Translations under genes and position numbers: made by a program | Shown here: one piece after another, positions 43,441 to 55,106 of the stretch | How positions within the stretch are numbered: the first letter of the stretch is position 1 | Layout of the letters: every line of letters begins with the position of its first letter | Notes under the pieces: generated by a model | What the model was told of the DNA's origin: nothing | What the model saw: only the letters and a program-made list of their open reading frames with translations | The model's database searches: none | Assembly (NCBI GenBank): GCA_963989245.1 | Contig: OZ022345.1 | Coordinates: 29,882,870-29,946,869, forward strand | Direction: 5' to 3' | Length of the DNA: 64,000 nt | From: Nansenia antarctica | Lineage: Eukaryota > Chordata > Actinopteri > Argentiniformes > Microstomatidae

Positions 43441-43585
43441 ATGGCCCCGGGCCTGAGCTGGATTACACTTCCTGCTACGACTGGTGGATTGATGATTCAC
43501 TTGCTTAGTATTCAAATGTATCGATTGTAAGTCACTTTGGAATAAGGTGTCTGCTAAATGCCAAAAATGTAATGTAAATGAGTGG
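43441..43585 (+). repeat. Retroposon 3' tail, most complete copy
   Basis: ggccccgggcctgagctgga through gtctgctaaatgccaaaaat and (ATGTA)n. It identifies the origin of the sequences that follow the 21-bp arrays at 12138 and 14783. Confidence 0.75.
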
Positions 43586-44480
43586 GAGTGAGCAGGGTTG
43601 CCAGATGGGAAGGTTAGAAGGGGACGGCAGGTTAATGCAGGGTTGCCAGATGGGATTGACAATTTCCAGCCTAACCACAGTCTAAAAACCGCTAAATCCA
43701 CCAAAAACCACCAGCCCAAAACCTAGATTGTCAGAAAACAAAACCGCTAATTCCTATTGTTATTATTCCATCTCCTGCCCATAAACTGTAGCCTATGTCT
43801 GTTCCCAATTGTAGCCAGTGCCACCTTGTGGCTACTAGTGGTAGTCCACAGGAGAACATCGGAGCGGAGATACGACGTTCCTCCGGGAGATCTTCAGATA
43901 CGACGTTCCTCCGGGAGATCTTCCTGCATTGTCTGAGAAGCGTTTTCAGAGAATCCACAGAGAAAAAGAAAGAGACCACGGAGGTTCAAGGTCAGTATCA
44001 AGCTGACATTATATTTTGCAAAGATCATATTTTAGGAAATTGTCACATAGTTCCGATTTTTTCACCTGCCCTCTATTCATAGCACGAGAGGAGCTAACGT
44101 TAGCTAACCTTAGCCAATGTCAACAACACTAACACCTAGAGCTAACTTAACTAGCTAGCGCTTTTGCTAGGTAGCTATTAACTCTGTGTCCATAGTTTTT
44201 TGCCAGGTAGCTAACATTTGGGAACCAGCGACCTGAATATAGCCTGGATGGCATCCAGCGGATGGCTTAGATGACATTACATTGTATTGTCAGAGTTAAG
44301 GGGTAAGTCGTGTCAATTTGTGGATTCAGCTAATAGCTAACAGCTAATAGCATCATTCCACGTGCTTGTGTCCACGGTGACGCTAGCTAGCTTCCGGTTG
44401 AAAAAAAATGAGTTTTTGGGCAAAAGCTTTTTAGCCACATACAGCTTGTTGGTGGACACACAGCCTTAATCCAAAGTGAC
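43586..44480. other. Unassigned region with a possible first exon
   Basis: gggttgccagatgggaagg is repeated at 43592 and 43630. A 28-bp direct duplication (gatacgacgttcctccggga...) lies at 43869 and 43897. It sits in a segment of balanced composition that ends gaggttcaag-gtcagt (43981-43996), which looks like a splice donor. No continuation could be found. Confidence 0.35.
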
Positions 44481-44555
44481 GTGGAAGGTACAGGTCTACA
44501 TGTGGGTTCATATGGGTCTACATGTGGGTTCATATGGGTCTACATGTGGGTTCAT
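44481..44555. repeat. Short 22-bp minisatellite
   Basis: Three to four copies of GGTCTACATGTGGGTTCATATG. It is cut by the hAT at 44556 and continues at 45629-45662. Confidence 0.85.
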
Positions 44556-45628
44556 CAGTGGTGTGCCGTCAGGGCCAGCAAGGCCTTCTCTGCTGGCCTA
44601 AACATCATCAGAATATACATTTTATTTTAATATATTTTTTCCACAAATATGTATTAATGATTCCCCATAGTCTATTCTCTTCATTTCATAGCTTTCCTCT
44701 TGGTTGCGCTGCTTCCAGTCTCCGATTGAGATTTGGAGGGCTGGCCTTTATGTTAGAGCTTTTATCCAATCAAAATGTGTTGCCAGGGGGCTCCAAAATC
44801 TGCCCGCCTGCACATTAAACTGTGCCGCGGATACGACCTGTAACTTAACGTTGAACGAGAACACCTGTGGCGTTCCTAGTGGAAACCTACGTAGATTTCG
44901 AGTTGGTGAGCAATAGCAACAACGGCGCCTGCTGTAAGGCTCAATGATGTCAGCACCCAGCACGTCTTTTGATTGGATACGCACTATTGATACGCACTAT
45001 TGAGATGCGTAACTATGCCGGTAGATGTGGGATTTTTGAACACCTTTGGGGACACGCGAGTGGATTTACAGCTCAACGAACAAGTGTCACCCTTTCGTTG
45101 ACTGATCGATAATACTGATCGATTGTGTCCTGTTTTTGGGTAAACAATAACTTTCATTTAGGGGACAGGATGAAAGCGCCGAGTCCACAAACAGAGGAAA
45201 CTACGTTGAGCTTTTCTTGCTGAAAACAACCCAGATTTACATTACCACCTGTCCACAAACAAAGTGTTTACTGGGACGTCAGGCAAAATACAAAACGACC
45301 TGATTTTTGCTATTGCTGAAGTGATGGGAGAAGAGATCAAAATGGAGATTAAAAAGGCACCCTTTGTCGCTATTATGGTGGACGAGACGACAGACGTGGG
45401 TAATGTAGCGATCTTAAATATGTTAGTTTAACACTCTTCATTGTAAATGCGGATTTATTGATTAAAAATGCTTCGGAAATATTAATATAACTCTGTTGTA
45501 CTTGTCTGACTATGTTAAGGTGATGCAACGCCCGGTTATACTGATGGTATTAAGAGGTAGAATAATTCAGGTAGGAATGTGTCGGACATCACTGAAGGCC
45601 TAGGTGTGAAATGCACCGCCCGCCACTG
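44556..45628 (+). mobile_element. hAT with transposase fragment, 8-bp duplication
   Basis: Ends CAGTGGTGTGCCGTCAG and, inverted, CAGTGGCGGGCGGTGC. Duplication GGGTTCAT at 44548-44555 and 45629-45636. At about 45215-45420 + encodes a piece of ZMYM1-like hAT transposase (TGTSGKIQNDLIFAIAEVMG and PFVAIMVDETTDVGN), including the first catalytic aspartate in DETTD. The remainder of the protein is missing, so it is non-autonomous. Confidence 0.88.
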
Positions 45629-45699
45629 GGGTTCATATGGGTCTACATGTGGGTTCATATGTACAGGCTTGATCTCAGTGTGGGCAAGTTGCGGGAGGA

Positions 45700-45815
45700 A
45701 GAGAAACTCAAGAGCGGCACACTGACACCTGTTAGAGTCACACTGACACCTGTTAGAGTCACACTGACACCTGTTAGAGTGTCACACTGACACCTGTTAG
45801 AGTGTCACACTGACT
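45700..45815. repeat. Short minisatellite CACACTGACACCTGTTAGAG
   Basis: Five tandem copies of a 20-24-bp unit directly upstream of the LINE fragment. Confidence 0.85.
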
Positions 45816-45859
45816 GCCGTTGACTCCGGATATACAGTACAGTTGGGCTCAGCTATATT

Positions 45860-46204
45860 ATAATCATACATATGATGCATTATGCCCAGGCAGCATAGAA
45901 GTGCCCTTGCCAAGTTTAGGTGTGGAGTCGCTCCCTTAGCCCTGGAAACCGGCAGATACACTAACACCCCAGTGGAGAGTCGTTTCTGCACACTGTGCAA
46001 CAGTGGTTCGATTGAATCCGAAGCCCACGTCTTATTACACTGTGAACTTTACAACGACATCCGTGCTGATCTTTTTATCTTTTTATCAAAACACTATGAT
46101 AATTTTAATGACTTTGATGACCATAATAAATTGTGTAAAATTTTAGCTGGTGAACACTGCATTAATGAATGTGCCAAGGCCTGCCACCTCATCCTACAAA
46201 GAAG
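45860..46204 (+). pseudogene. C-terminal part of a second LINE family (host of the Rex1)
   Basis: Encodes ALAKFRCGVAPLALETGRYT, RFCTLCNSGSIESEAHVLLH and CAKACHLILQRR. The C-x2-C...H...C zinc-knuckle is the carboxy end of a LINE protein unlike Rex1. Its 3' remainder resumes at 48113 (RTINC-like codons, then an AT-rich UTR ending ATAAATAAAGATATATCTAT). Confidence 0.65.
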
Positions 46205-48112
46205 AGTAGCCTTCATGGTTCAGCAGATGACAAACTTCAGAGCCAACAGGCTCACAGCCGCAGAGGACGACCCCCTGCTGGCGGGAAAGCTGAACACCTT
46301 CTACGCCCGGTTCGACGAGGGGCGAACGGAGGTAACCACAACACAAACACCACTCTCTCCAGCTCTCAGCAGCCTCACCCTCACAGAGCATGAAGTGAGA
46401 CGCGTGCTAAAGGCGGTGGACCCCAGGAAAGCCTCGGGGCCGGATGGCGTCCTGGGACGGGTGCTGAGGGACTGCGCCGACCAGCTGGCCGGGGTTTTCA
46501 CCAACATCTTCAACCAGTCCCTGTCCCAGGCCACCATCCCACCCTGCCTGAAAACCTCAACTATCATCCCAGTCCCGAAGAAAAGCACGGTGAGCTGCCT
46601 AAACGACTACCGCCCGGTGGCACTCACACCAATCATCATGAAGTGCTTCGAGAAACTAGTCCGGGCCCACATACTCACACGCCTCCCGCCCAACCTGGAT
46701 CCATACCAGTTCGCCTACAGAGCCCACAGGTCCACAGAGGACGCCATCGCGACGACTCTCCACACCACTCTATCCCACCTGGAGAGGGGAAACAGCTACG
46801 CGAGACTGCTCTTTGTGGACTTCAGCTCCGCCTTCAACACCATCCTTCCAGAGAGGCTAGTGACCAAACTACTAGACCTGGGTCTATCACACTCTATATG
46901 TGCATGGATCAAGGACTTCCTGACCGACCGCCCCCAGAGGGTGCGGGTGGGCCCCCACACCTCCACAGCCCTCAGACTCAGCACTGGGTCCCCCCAGGGC
47001 TGCGTGCTAAGCCCCATCCTCTACAACCTCTACACCTACGACTTCACCCCCGTCCACCCCAGCAACTCCATCGTAAAGTTTGCAGACGACACCACCGTGG
47101 TGGGATGCATCTCGGGGGGGGACGAGGCGGCGTACAGGGATGAGGTAGAGCAACTGAGCAAGCTGTGCAAGGTTAACAACCTGCTGCTGAACAAGTCAAA
47201 GACCCAGGAAATCATCGTAGACTTCAGGAGGAAAAAGTCCGAGATCCAGCCCCTGCTCATCGACGGAGAGAGCGTGGAGAGAGTCTCAACCCTCCGATTC
47301 CTGGGGATGCACATGCGGGATGACCTGACCTGGAAGGACAACACAAAAGCCACCATCAAGAAGGCACAACAGCGGCTATACACCCTGAGAGTCCTCAGGA
47401 AGGAACACAGCAAGCAGGAGATACTGGTGACCTTCTACCGCGGCGCAGTGGAGAGCATCCTCACCTACGGCATCTGCAACTGGTTCTCCAGCTGCACAAC
47501 AGCGGAGAGACATGCGCTACAGAGAGTCGTGAGAACAGCACAGAAGATCACCGGCGCCCCCCTCCCCTCTCTGGAAGAGCTGTACAACACACGCTGTCTC
47601 AGGAAGGCCTCCAAGATCTCCAGGGACCCGACCCACCCTGGATACGAACACTTTACCAGGCTGCCCTCGAAAAGGCGGTTCAGGACCTTGGCCGCAAGGA
47701 CAAACAGACTGAAGAACAGCTTCTACCACAGGGCAGTCCAGGCCCTGAACACAGCAAAGACCTAGGTTCTGGGCCCTGGACAGTCTGGACGGATTGATGG
47801 CAGCTGCTGGACTGAAAAAATCAGGTGTAGTGCTGAGGCACAAACATGTACATTTCAAGCCTGCAAACTGCGACACTTTAAATAAATGTGAAATAACACT
47901 ATTGTGCAATATGACAACCCTAGTCGTCTATCTGTATAGTGGATAGTGTACATAGCCTTTATTTATGTAAACCAGCTCCTTCCCTTCTTGTGATTTTTTT
48001 TAAAAGTGTTTTTTTTTTCCCTTTCCTAACACCAGGGGAGCCACCCCTCCTAAATGTCGTTGTTTGGTACCTGTACTATAGCAATGACAATAAAGACCAT
48101 TCATTCATTCAT
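46205..48112 (+). mobile_element. Rex1 LINE with long open reverse transcriptase
   Basis: A 5'-truncated Rex1. Endonuclease-RT linker residues LLAGKLNTFYARFDEGRTEV. RT motifs DPRKASGPDGVLGRVLRDCA, LNDYRPVALTPIIMKCFEKL, LLFVDFSSAFNTILPERLVT, TGSPQGCVLSPILYNLYTYD and catalytic IVKFADDTTVVG. C terminus TYGICNWFSSCTTAERHALQ to ALNTAKT at 47765. The 3' UTR ends in (ATTC)n. Because it joins the upstream LINE in register, an open frame of 627 codons runs from 45882. The RT is intact from motif 0 onward. The endonuclease is missing. Confidence 0.9.
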
Positions 48113-48395
48113 GAGCACCGTACAATAAACTGCCCCCTCCTTTTTTTTTTACATATTTCATTGCCTTTACTTATTGTATTTTATTATAATGCCAATGGTA
48201 TTTGTTGTGTAATAGTTCAAGTGTAATAGTACTTGAATGTACGTTTTTAATTTGTATTGCTATGAATTGTATTGTGTCTCACAACTCCATGTGAGTGGTC
48301 CTCAACTTTTTAATGCACCTTTTGTTGCTGTTCTTTATACCATACCTGTTTGTTGAGGAGTGACACATAAATAAAGATATATCTATCTATGATGT
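48113..48395 (+). repeat. 3' remainder of the LINE that hosts the Rex1
   Basis: Starts gagcaccgtacaataaactg and ends aataaagatatatctatctat, a LINE-type tail with a short tandem end. Confidence 0.6.
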
Positions 48396-49151
48396 TTCTC
48401 TTTTACTGTACACATGATTTCTCTTCCCAGCTGCTGGTGCAAAAGTGACGTTTGTCCCTGACTCTCCTGCTGGCCAGGAGAGTGTAGGCTATGACAGTGT
48501 GAACCATGAAGCCTCCATAATAATAAGCTGGCTAATTAGCTTATGCAATACCTTGCTAGGTAATCATGTTAGCTATAGCTATCTGACCCAGTGACTAACA
48601 CTGACAGATATTGACAGCTGACAGCTCAATCTAGAGGGGGAGTGGTTGGGGGTGGGGTTAACCAGCTATTGTTACCGCCCATTTTTACCTGGCTGTGTGA
48701 AGGTGTGAAAAAGAACGACAACTTTGAAGGGCTTTTTCTCAGGAATGTGATTTCAGGGTTAGCAACTTTCAAACACTCATGTCGTCTTCAATTTGTTTCC
48801 GATTTCAAATTACAATCTGTAGTTTAAGCACATGTAAAAAACGGAAAAATGACTTTGCCTTCTGGTTGCTCATTTCACTAGACTGCGTCACATTTTATAG
48901 AAATCCATACACATAACAACAGCATTTCTAACTCTGTTACACCTCTTCCGGTATTGATGTTGTGTGAAATATTTGTCCCATCTGCATATTATGCACTGGA
49001 CAGGAAGGAGGGTTTTTTTAGGCTGAGCGGAGTGGTTGTCTTTGAGCAGAGAAGTCTAGGCTTTGGTGGTGTATCATCATTTTCTGTTTGACCTTCTGCT
49101 TCTGCTTCTGCTACATTGTAAGGGAAAACAAGATGGCGGGAGGGGGGGAGG

Positions 49152-49221
<70 letters not shown>

Positions 49222-49838
49222 ATTTGATACTCTGCATTGTAGTAGTAATGCTTCCAAAGTCATAGTTTATTTACAACTCTCCTAATCTGTTTCCCCAGGT
49301 AACCCCAGATGCTCAGCCCTGGACTGCACTGCACACCTTCTGGACCTGACCTGGCAGGGCTGACCCTGACCCTGACCCATTGATGCCTTGTTCATATCTT
49401 GTTTTATCATATCTAGTTCATATCTTACCTTGTTTATATCATGTCTTGCTCATGTCATATCTAGTTCATATCTTACCTTGTTTATATCATATCTTGTTAA
49501 AAAATATTGTTCTTATCTTGATCTTATCTTATATCATATCTTGTTCATATCATGTTTATCAGAATCAGATTTATTTTTTGCCAGGTATCTTTTCCACACA
49601 TACTAGGAATTTGTTCTGGACTGTTGGTGCATACAATAAATAGGCTATAGTATACAGACATCAGGAACTCATGATATGCAACCAAATATTAAACATTATT
49701 TTGTTTTACATGTATATGTAACTGTCACAATAATTTAAAGCTGCTTAAAAAAAGCTAAATAACTTATATTGCTATAAAACAAACCTGCAGCCTCCTGTAC
49801 TGAGTTTCCCCTTCTCTTGCGGGCTCTTTCAATGTTTC
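48396..49838. other. Mostly unassigned; two exon-like segments and microsatellites
   Basis: 48430-48530: after tctcttcccag, an open stretch GAKVTFVPDSPAGQESVGYD SVNHEASIIIS-like, with no donor seen. 49299-49360: after tttccccag, NPRCSALDCTAHLLDLTWQG followed by TGA, which could be a short terminal exon. Neither matches a family I recognise. (GA)n fills 49157-49219. A tandem 20-25-bp unit CATATCTTGTTCATATCTTA fills 49388-49556. Confidence 0.4.
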
Positions 49839-50453
49839 TGTCACGACCAGAGGGCGGAACCCAGAAGCAGACACCAGAGAACAGGTAGTTTCAGCAATAA
49901 TAGTAATTTATTGATAAGGGTTGGGGTGCCAGGGGAAGAAGGCTGGAGGTTGGTAGAACAGGCAGGGGGTCAGGCAGGGGATCAGGCAGGCGGAGTGGTC
50001 GGCAGACAGGCGGGGGGTCAGACAGGTAGTAGGTAGTCAGGCAGGCAGGGGATCAGGCAGGAGGAAGGAACGTCAGACAGGCGGTGGGTCAGGCAGGAGG
50101 AATGGTTGGCAGGCAGGCAGAGGATCAGACAGGAGGAGTAGTAGGCAGGCAGGCAGGGGTCAGGCAGGCAGCAGGGTAGTCAGGCAGGCAGGAGGTCGGC
50201 AGGCAGGGAATCCTTCAACGGGGAACAGGGAGAATAGGGTTAGGCTAGGCCCCCTAGGCTAGGCACTAGCCGCTAGGGTAACGGGTAACAAGCAGAAACG
50301 AGGGTACGAGTACTAGAACCAACCATGAATGGCTACGATCTGGCGTTGACTGGAAGCAGGTGCAGGGCTTAAGTAGGAGCCAGTCGCGGTCTTAACCGGC
50401 CACACGTGGCACCACTGATTGAAGGCCGATGAGCCAGGGGCGGAATTGTGACA
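49839..50453 (-). repeat. Possible solo LTR
   Basis: Begins TGTCACGACC and ends GGAATTGTGACA, short inverted termini of LTR type. Contains tttatt near 49909 (AATAAA on -). A degenerate GGCAGGCAGGGGATCAGGCA minisatellite occupies 49958-50215. No clear target duplication and no internal domain. A MITE is possible. Confidence 0.5.
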
Positions 50454-50509
50454 GTATGTTGGCATACTGCATATAGCATTGTCTATGGTAGCCAATAAAT
50501 AAAGGCCAA

Positions 50510-51015
50510 TAAAGGTCTTCTTCTCTTATCTGTTGGTTGAGTGGTCTATCCATAAAGGACAAGAACAGCCTACAGGACATAGTTAAAGTGTGGTCCAAAA
50601 TAACGGGAGTCAAACACAGAGACCTGCGTTCCCTCTGGGAGGCCCAGGTGGTTAAGAAGGCAGAGAGCATTATCAGCCTCCATGCTCCGGCTCCTTTTAA
50701 TGTTCCTCAGAGTAAGACCAACCGTCACTCCAAATCTTTCATCCCTTCAGCTATCAGACTACTGAACTCAGATGGTGATCACTTCAGGTAGACTTACCAT
50801 GCACTGTTCTTAGTCGAGTAGTTATTTTATTTTTCTGATTTCTTTAATTTATTTATTACACATCTAAAAGGTGCCTTTTAATGACCATGTCTGTTTACTG
50901 AACTGTGCTTGACATGACATTGTCCTGTTTTATGTTGTTTGTGTCTGAATGAGGAGTAAAGCTACAAATGAATTGCCCCCAGTGGGATCAATAAAGTTGT
51001 CTGAATCTGAATCTA
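50510..51015 (+). pseudogene. LINE C terminus and 3' tail
   Basis: The frame at about 50537-50791 encodes IVKVWSKITGVKHRDLRSLW, then SKTNRHSKSFIPSAIRLLNS. This is the C-terminal arrangement of Rex1-like LINEs. The UTR ends caataaagttgtctgaatct. Confidence 0.7.
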
Positions 51016-51154
51016 AATTAGCTGGCACATCTGGAAAGTAACTGTCTACTAGGTTATATTTTTTTACAGCCCTTTCTGCAATTTGGCTTTCTGTAGTGTC
51101 AAGACTCTGCAGGGGAAGTCAGACAGCTGTGTTAGTGCAACAAGCAGCCTACAG

Positions 51155-51309
51155 ACAGACAGACAGACAGACTGGGAAAGGCACAAGATGGGAACTCTCT
51201 CTCTCTCTCTCTTCTCTCTCTGTCTCTCTCTCTCCCTCCCCCCTCCAGAGTGAGGGTGTGACTCACTAACAGAAAAGGCCACTGGGGCTGAGATGGCTGC
51301 AACCCTCCA

Positions 51310-51369
<60 letters not shown>
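51155..51369. repeat. (CAGA)n, (CT)n and (CA)n microsatellites
   Basis: Three separate short arrays at 51152-51173, 51197-51240 and 51309-51369, with a unique spacer between the last two. Confidence 0.95.
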
Positions 51370-51371
<2 letters not shown>

Positions 51372-52003
51372 AAGCCCCCCTACACACACATGCACATCCA
51401 CAGAGAAGCGAGTCTGAGATGAAGAAACACCTTTAGGCCATGCGGAGGCCTTAACCACAGCTAGTTTCACAAGCGGCTTTCTATGAACCTTGGAGTCGAC
51501 CGTTACATGGTTTACACCAGCATGTAGTTCACGCCGGAAGTGTTGTGTTGTTCTCAGCGTCCGCGGGTGAAGTCCTCTGAAACCCCCACCCTCTGGAAAC
51601 CCTTACTAAGATCTGAAGTGGCCTCCCCCTCTCCTCCCCCTCTCCCCAGCTCAGGTCTAGAGGGGGGTAGGAGGGGTTTCCCCTGTGCTAGAGAGTTTTC
51701 AGGACGTGAAAAGGAAGTAAATTCATTCAAAGACAGATTCCCTTTCTAAATAATGCCTCTCCTGTGTCGTGTGAAACGTTCATATTCCATTGCATCATCA
51801 TCCATCACAACAGAGATGCTGTTTCTCTTCTCTTCCTTCCTTGGTGTGGGATGTGTCTGTTAGCTGATGGTGCCACGTATTGGGTTAGGGAAACAATAAC
51901 CACACACACACATGTCTGTCAGCGCATGGTGGAGGGAGGGAGGGAGGTCATATTTTCCTAATATTGGGGAAATTCTCAGTCACGCAGAGGTCAACTGCAA
52001 CTA
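51370..52003. other. Unassigned unique-looking DNA
   Basis: Balanced composition, no long frame, no repeat homologues in the window. 51590-51680 is purine/pyrimidine biased. Confidence 0.4.
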
Positions 52004-53095
52004 AACTCCTCAAAAAACGTTCGGAAACATTATTTCCGTCGATTATTCCTCCCCTTTAATAATACCAGTTGGTATTGTATTTTATATGGTTAGAAAGCCT
52101 GATTAGTCACCTTTACAACGAGGTACAACTTGTAAGGATCATGCATTCGTGGAATGAGCAACACAGCTAAACGTGTGGGTAGCGGCCCAAAATAATTTGC
52201 CAAAATCCCCTGCAATATTCTTCTATTGGTATTCACTCCCGTTTTGAGTTGATTGGTGGATTGGATGATTGCACTCTGCCACAGTAATAAGGAAGTAGTA
52301 ATATTATTTTATTCTTAGCCCACTTTTATACTTTTTATTTTTCCTAGAAGTTCCTAATCCTTTTGTTTTGGGGGCGGGGGGGGGGGGGGGGGGTAATGAT
52401 TATTTAATGATTGTTTGATGTTATTGTTGTCTTGTATGTTAATATCAAAGGACCATGTTGGAAATACTGTAAGTGTTCACACTTTCACATGTCATCCCTT
52501 GGATTACTGTTTTTACTCGATCCATGAATAAACTCAATCAATCAATCAAAAAACATATCTCCAGAATCTGGGACCTAACTCCATCCGCCAGGATCATCAC
52601 AGAGCACCTCCAGAATTTGGGAGTGGAGAGGATGGAATGGCCTGCCGTGAGTCCAGACCTCAACCCAACTGAACACTTGTGGGATCAGCTTGGGCGTGCT
52701 GTAGGTGCCAGAGTGACCAACGCAACCATGTTGGCTGACTTGCGGCAAATCCTAGTTGAGGAATGGGATGCCATCCCACAGCAGTGTGACCAGGCTGGTG
52801 ACCAGCATGAGGAGGAGGAGCCAAGCTGTTGTGACTGCGTATGGAACTTCCACACGCTACTGAGGTCCCTGACAGTGTCAAATGAATAAAGTGTAAAAAG
52901 AAATGTTGGGCCGCCACCCACACGTTTAGCTGTGTTGCTCATTCCATGAATGCATGATCCTTACAAGTCGGGTACCTCGTTGTAAAGGTGACTAATCAGG
53001 CTTTCCAACCATATAAAACACAATACCAACTGGTATTATTAAAGGAGAGGAATAATCGACCAAAATAAAGTTTCCAAATTTTTGTTGGAGGAGTT
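52004..53095 (+). mobile_element. Tc1-like element with long inverted repeats and transposase fragment
   Basis: Inverted repeats of about 190 bp (AACTCCTC... to ...GAGGAGTT) are flanked by TA. On +, 52550-52800 encodes the C-terminal Tc1 transposase segment: AWPAVSPDLNPTEHLWDQLG, preceded by the fragment ARIITEHLQNLGVERM, with the catalytic SPDLNP motif. The N-terminal part is replaced at 52270-52548 by a poly-G run and a LINE tail ending (CAAT)n. It is not autonomous. Confidence 0.88.
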
Positions 53096-53149
53096 TATCA
53101 TCAGAACCTAACCCTAACCCATAACTTAGATCTGAAGTGTTCCAACACT

Positions 53150-53282
53150 TTCACTTCCTTCCTTCCTGCCTTCCTTCCTTCCTAGACTTCCTGGGAGGGA
53201 GGATGCGAGGGAGGGAGGGAGGGGTTCAATCAGACCCAGTTGTTCTGGGCTGTAGTCGTATGGGAGGGAGGGAGGGAGGGTT
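53150..53282. repeat. (CTTC)n and (GGGA)n simple repeats
   Basis: Short imperfect runs ccttccttcctgccttcctt and gagggagggaggg. Confidence 0.85.
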
Positions 53283-53900
53283 ATAGTCATCTATATAAGT
53301 CATCTATATAAGTCATCTATATAAGTCATCTATATAAGTAATCTATATAAGTCATCTATATAAGTCATCTATATAAGTCAGTCTATATAAGTGAGTCTAT
53401 ATAAGTCATCTATATAAGTCATCTATATAAGTCATCTATATAAGTCATCTATATAAGTCAGTCTATATAAGTCATCTATATAAGTCATCTATATAAGTCA
53501 TCTATATAAGTCAGTCTATATAAGTCAGTCTATATAAGTCAGACTATATAAGTCATCTATATAAGTCATCTATATAAGTCATCTATATAAGTCATCTATA
53601 TAAGTCAGTCTATATAAGTCAGTCTATATAAGTCATCTATATAAGTCATCTATATAAGTCGGTCTATATAAGTGAGTCTATATAAGTCAGTCTATATAAG
53701 TCAGTCTATATAAGTCATCTATATAAGTCAGTCTATATAAGTCAGTCTATATAAGTCAGCCTATACAAGTCATCTATATAAGTGAGTCTACAAAAGTGAG
53801 TCTATATAAGTGAGTCTATATAAGTCAGTCTGTATAAGTCATCTATATACAGTAAGTCATCTATATAAGTCATCTATATAAGTCAGTCTGTTTACCGTTC
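53283..53900. repeat. 13/14-bp minisatellite TATATAAGTCATC/TATATAAGTCAGTC
   Basis: About 45 units. The last unit runs into ataagtcagtctgtttaccg, the end of a retroposon tail present as a single copy at 63484-63511. The array therefore grew from that tail. Confidence 0.93.
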
Positions 53901-53941
53901 CATTTAGGGAGGGAGGGGGGGATTCAATCAGTGTTGTAATG

Positions 53942-54020
53942 CACAGGAGGGCAGTGTTGCCATGGCGACACAGGAGGGCAGTGTTGCCATGGTGACACAG
54001 GAGGGCAGTGTTGCCATGGA
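53942..54020. repeat. Short 27-bp minisatellite
   Basis: Three copies of ACAGGAGGGCAGTGTTGCCA plus TGGTGAC. Confidence 0.85.
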
Positions 54021-54057
54021 AATTATGCAGTTCTGAACGCAGCAGCATTAGGGCTGA

Positions 54058-54980
54058 CGCCCTGCAACTAGACACACACACACACACCCTGCAACTAGAC
54101 ACACACACACACACACCCTGCAACTAGACACACACACACACACACACAAACACCCTGCAACTAGACACACACACAAACACCCTGCAACTAGACACACACA
54201 CACACACCTTGCAACTAGACACACACACACACCCTGCAACTAGACACACACACACACACACACACACCCTGCAACTAGACACACACACACACACACCCTG
54301 CAACTAGACACACACACACACACACCCTGCAACTAGACACACACACACACACACCCTGCAACTAGACACACACACACACACCCTGCAACTAGACACACAC
54401 ACACACACCCTGCAACTAGACACACACACACACCCTGCAACTAGACACACACACACACACACAAACACCCTGCAACTAGACACAGACACACACACACAAA
54501 CACACACACCCTGCAACTAGACACACACACACACACACACAAACACCCTGCAACTAGACACACACACACACACACCCTGCAACTAGACACACACACACAC
54601 ACACACACACAAACACCCTGCAACTAGACACACACACACACACCCTGCAACTAGACACACAGACACACACACAAACACACACACCCTGCAACTAGACACA
54701 CACACACACACACCCTGCAACTAGACACACACACACACACACACACACACCCTGCAACTAGACACACACACACACACACACACACACCCTGCAGCTAGAC
54801 ACACACACACACACACACACACACCTTGCAACTACACACACACACCCTGCAACTAGACACACACACACACACACACCCTGCAACTAGACACACACACACA
54901 CACAAACACCCTGCAACTAGACACACACACACACACACCCTGCAACTAGACACACACACACACACACACACACCCTGCAA

Positions 54981-55017
<37 letters not shown>

Positions 55018-55024
55018 GCAACTA

Positions 55025-55068
<44 letters not shown>

Positions 55069-55106
55069 GCAACTAGACACACACACACACACACCCTGCA
55101 ACTAGA
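54058..55106. repeat. Minisatellite CCTGCAACTAGA(CA)n, left array
   Basis: About 35 copies of CCTGCAACTAGA followed by a variable CA run, a minisatellite whose unit includes a microsatellite. Continues at 56154-56960. Cysteine/valine-rich frames on the minus strand are artefacts. Confidence 0.97.

Noticed and set aside
52473..52889. 138-codon frame as a complete transposase
   Set aside because: Only the C-terminal Tc1 motif is present; the first 25 codons come from an inserted LINE tail.
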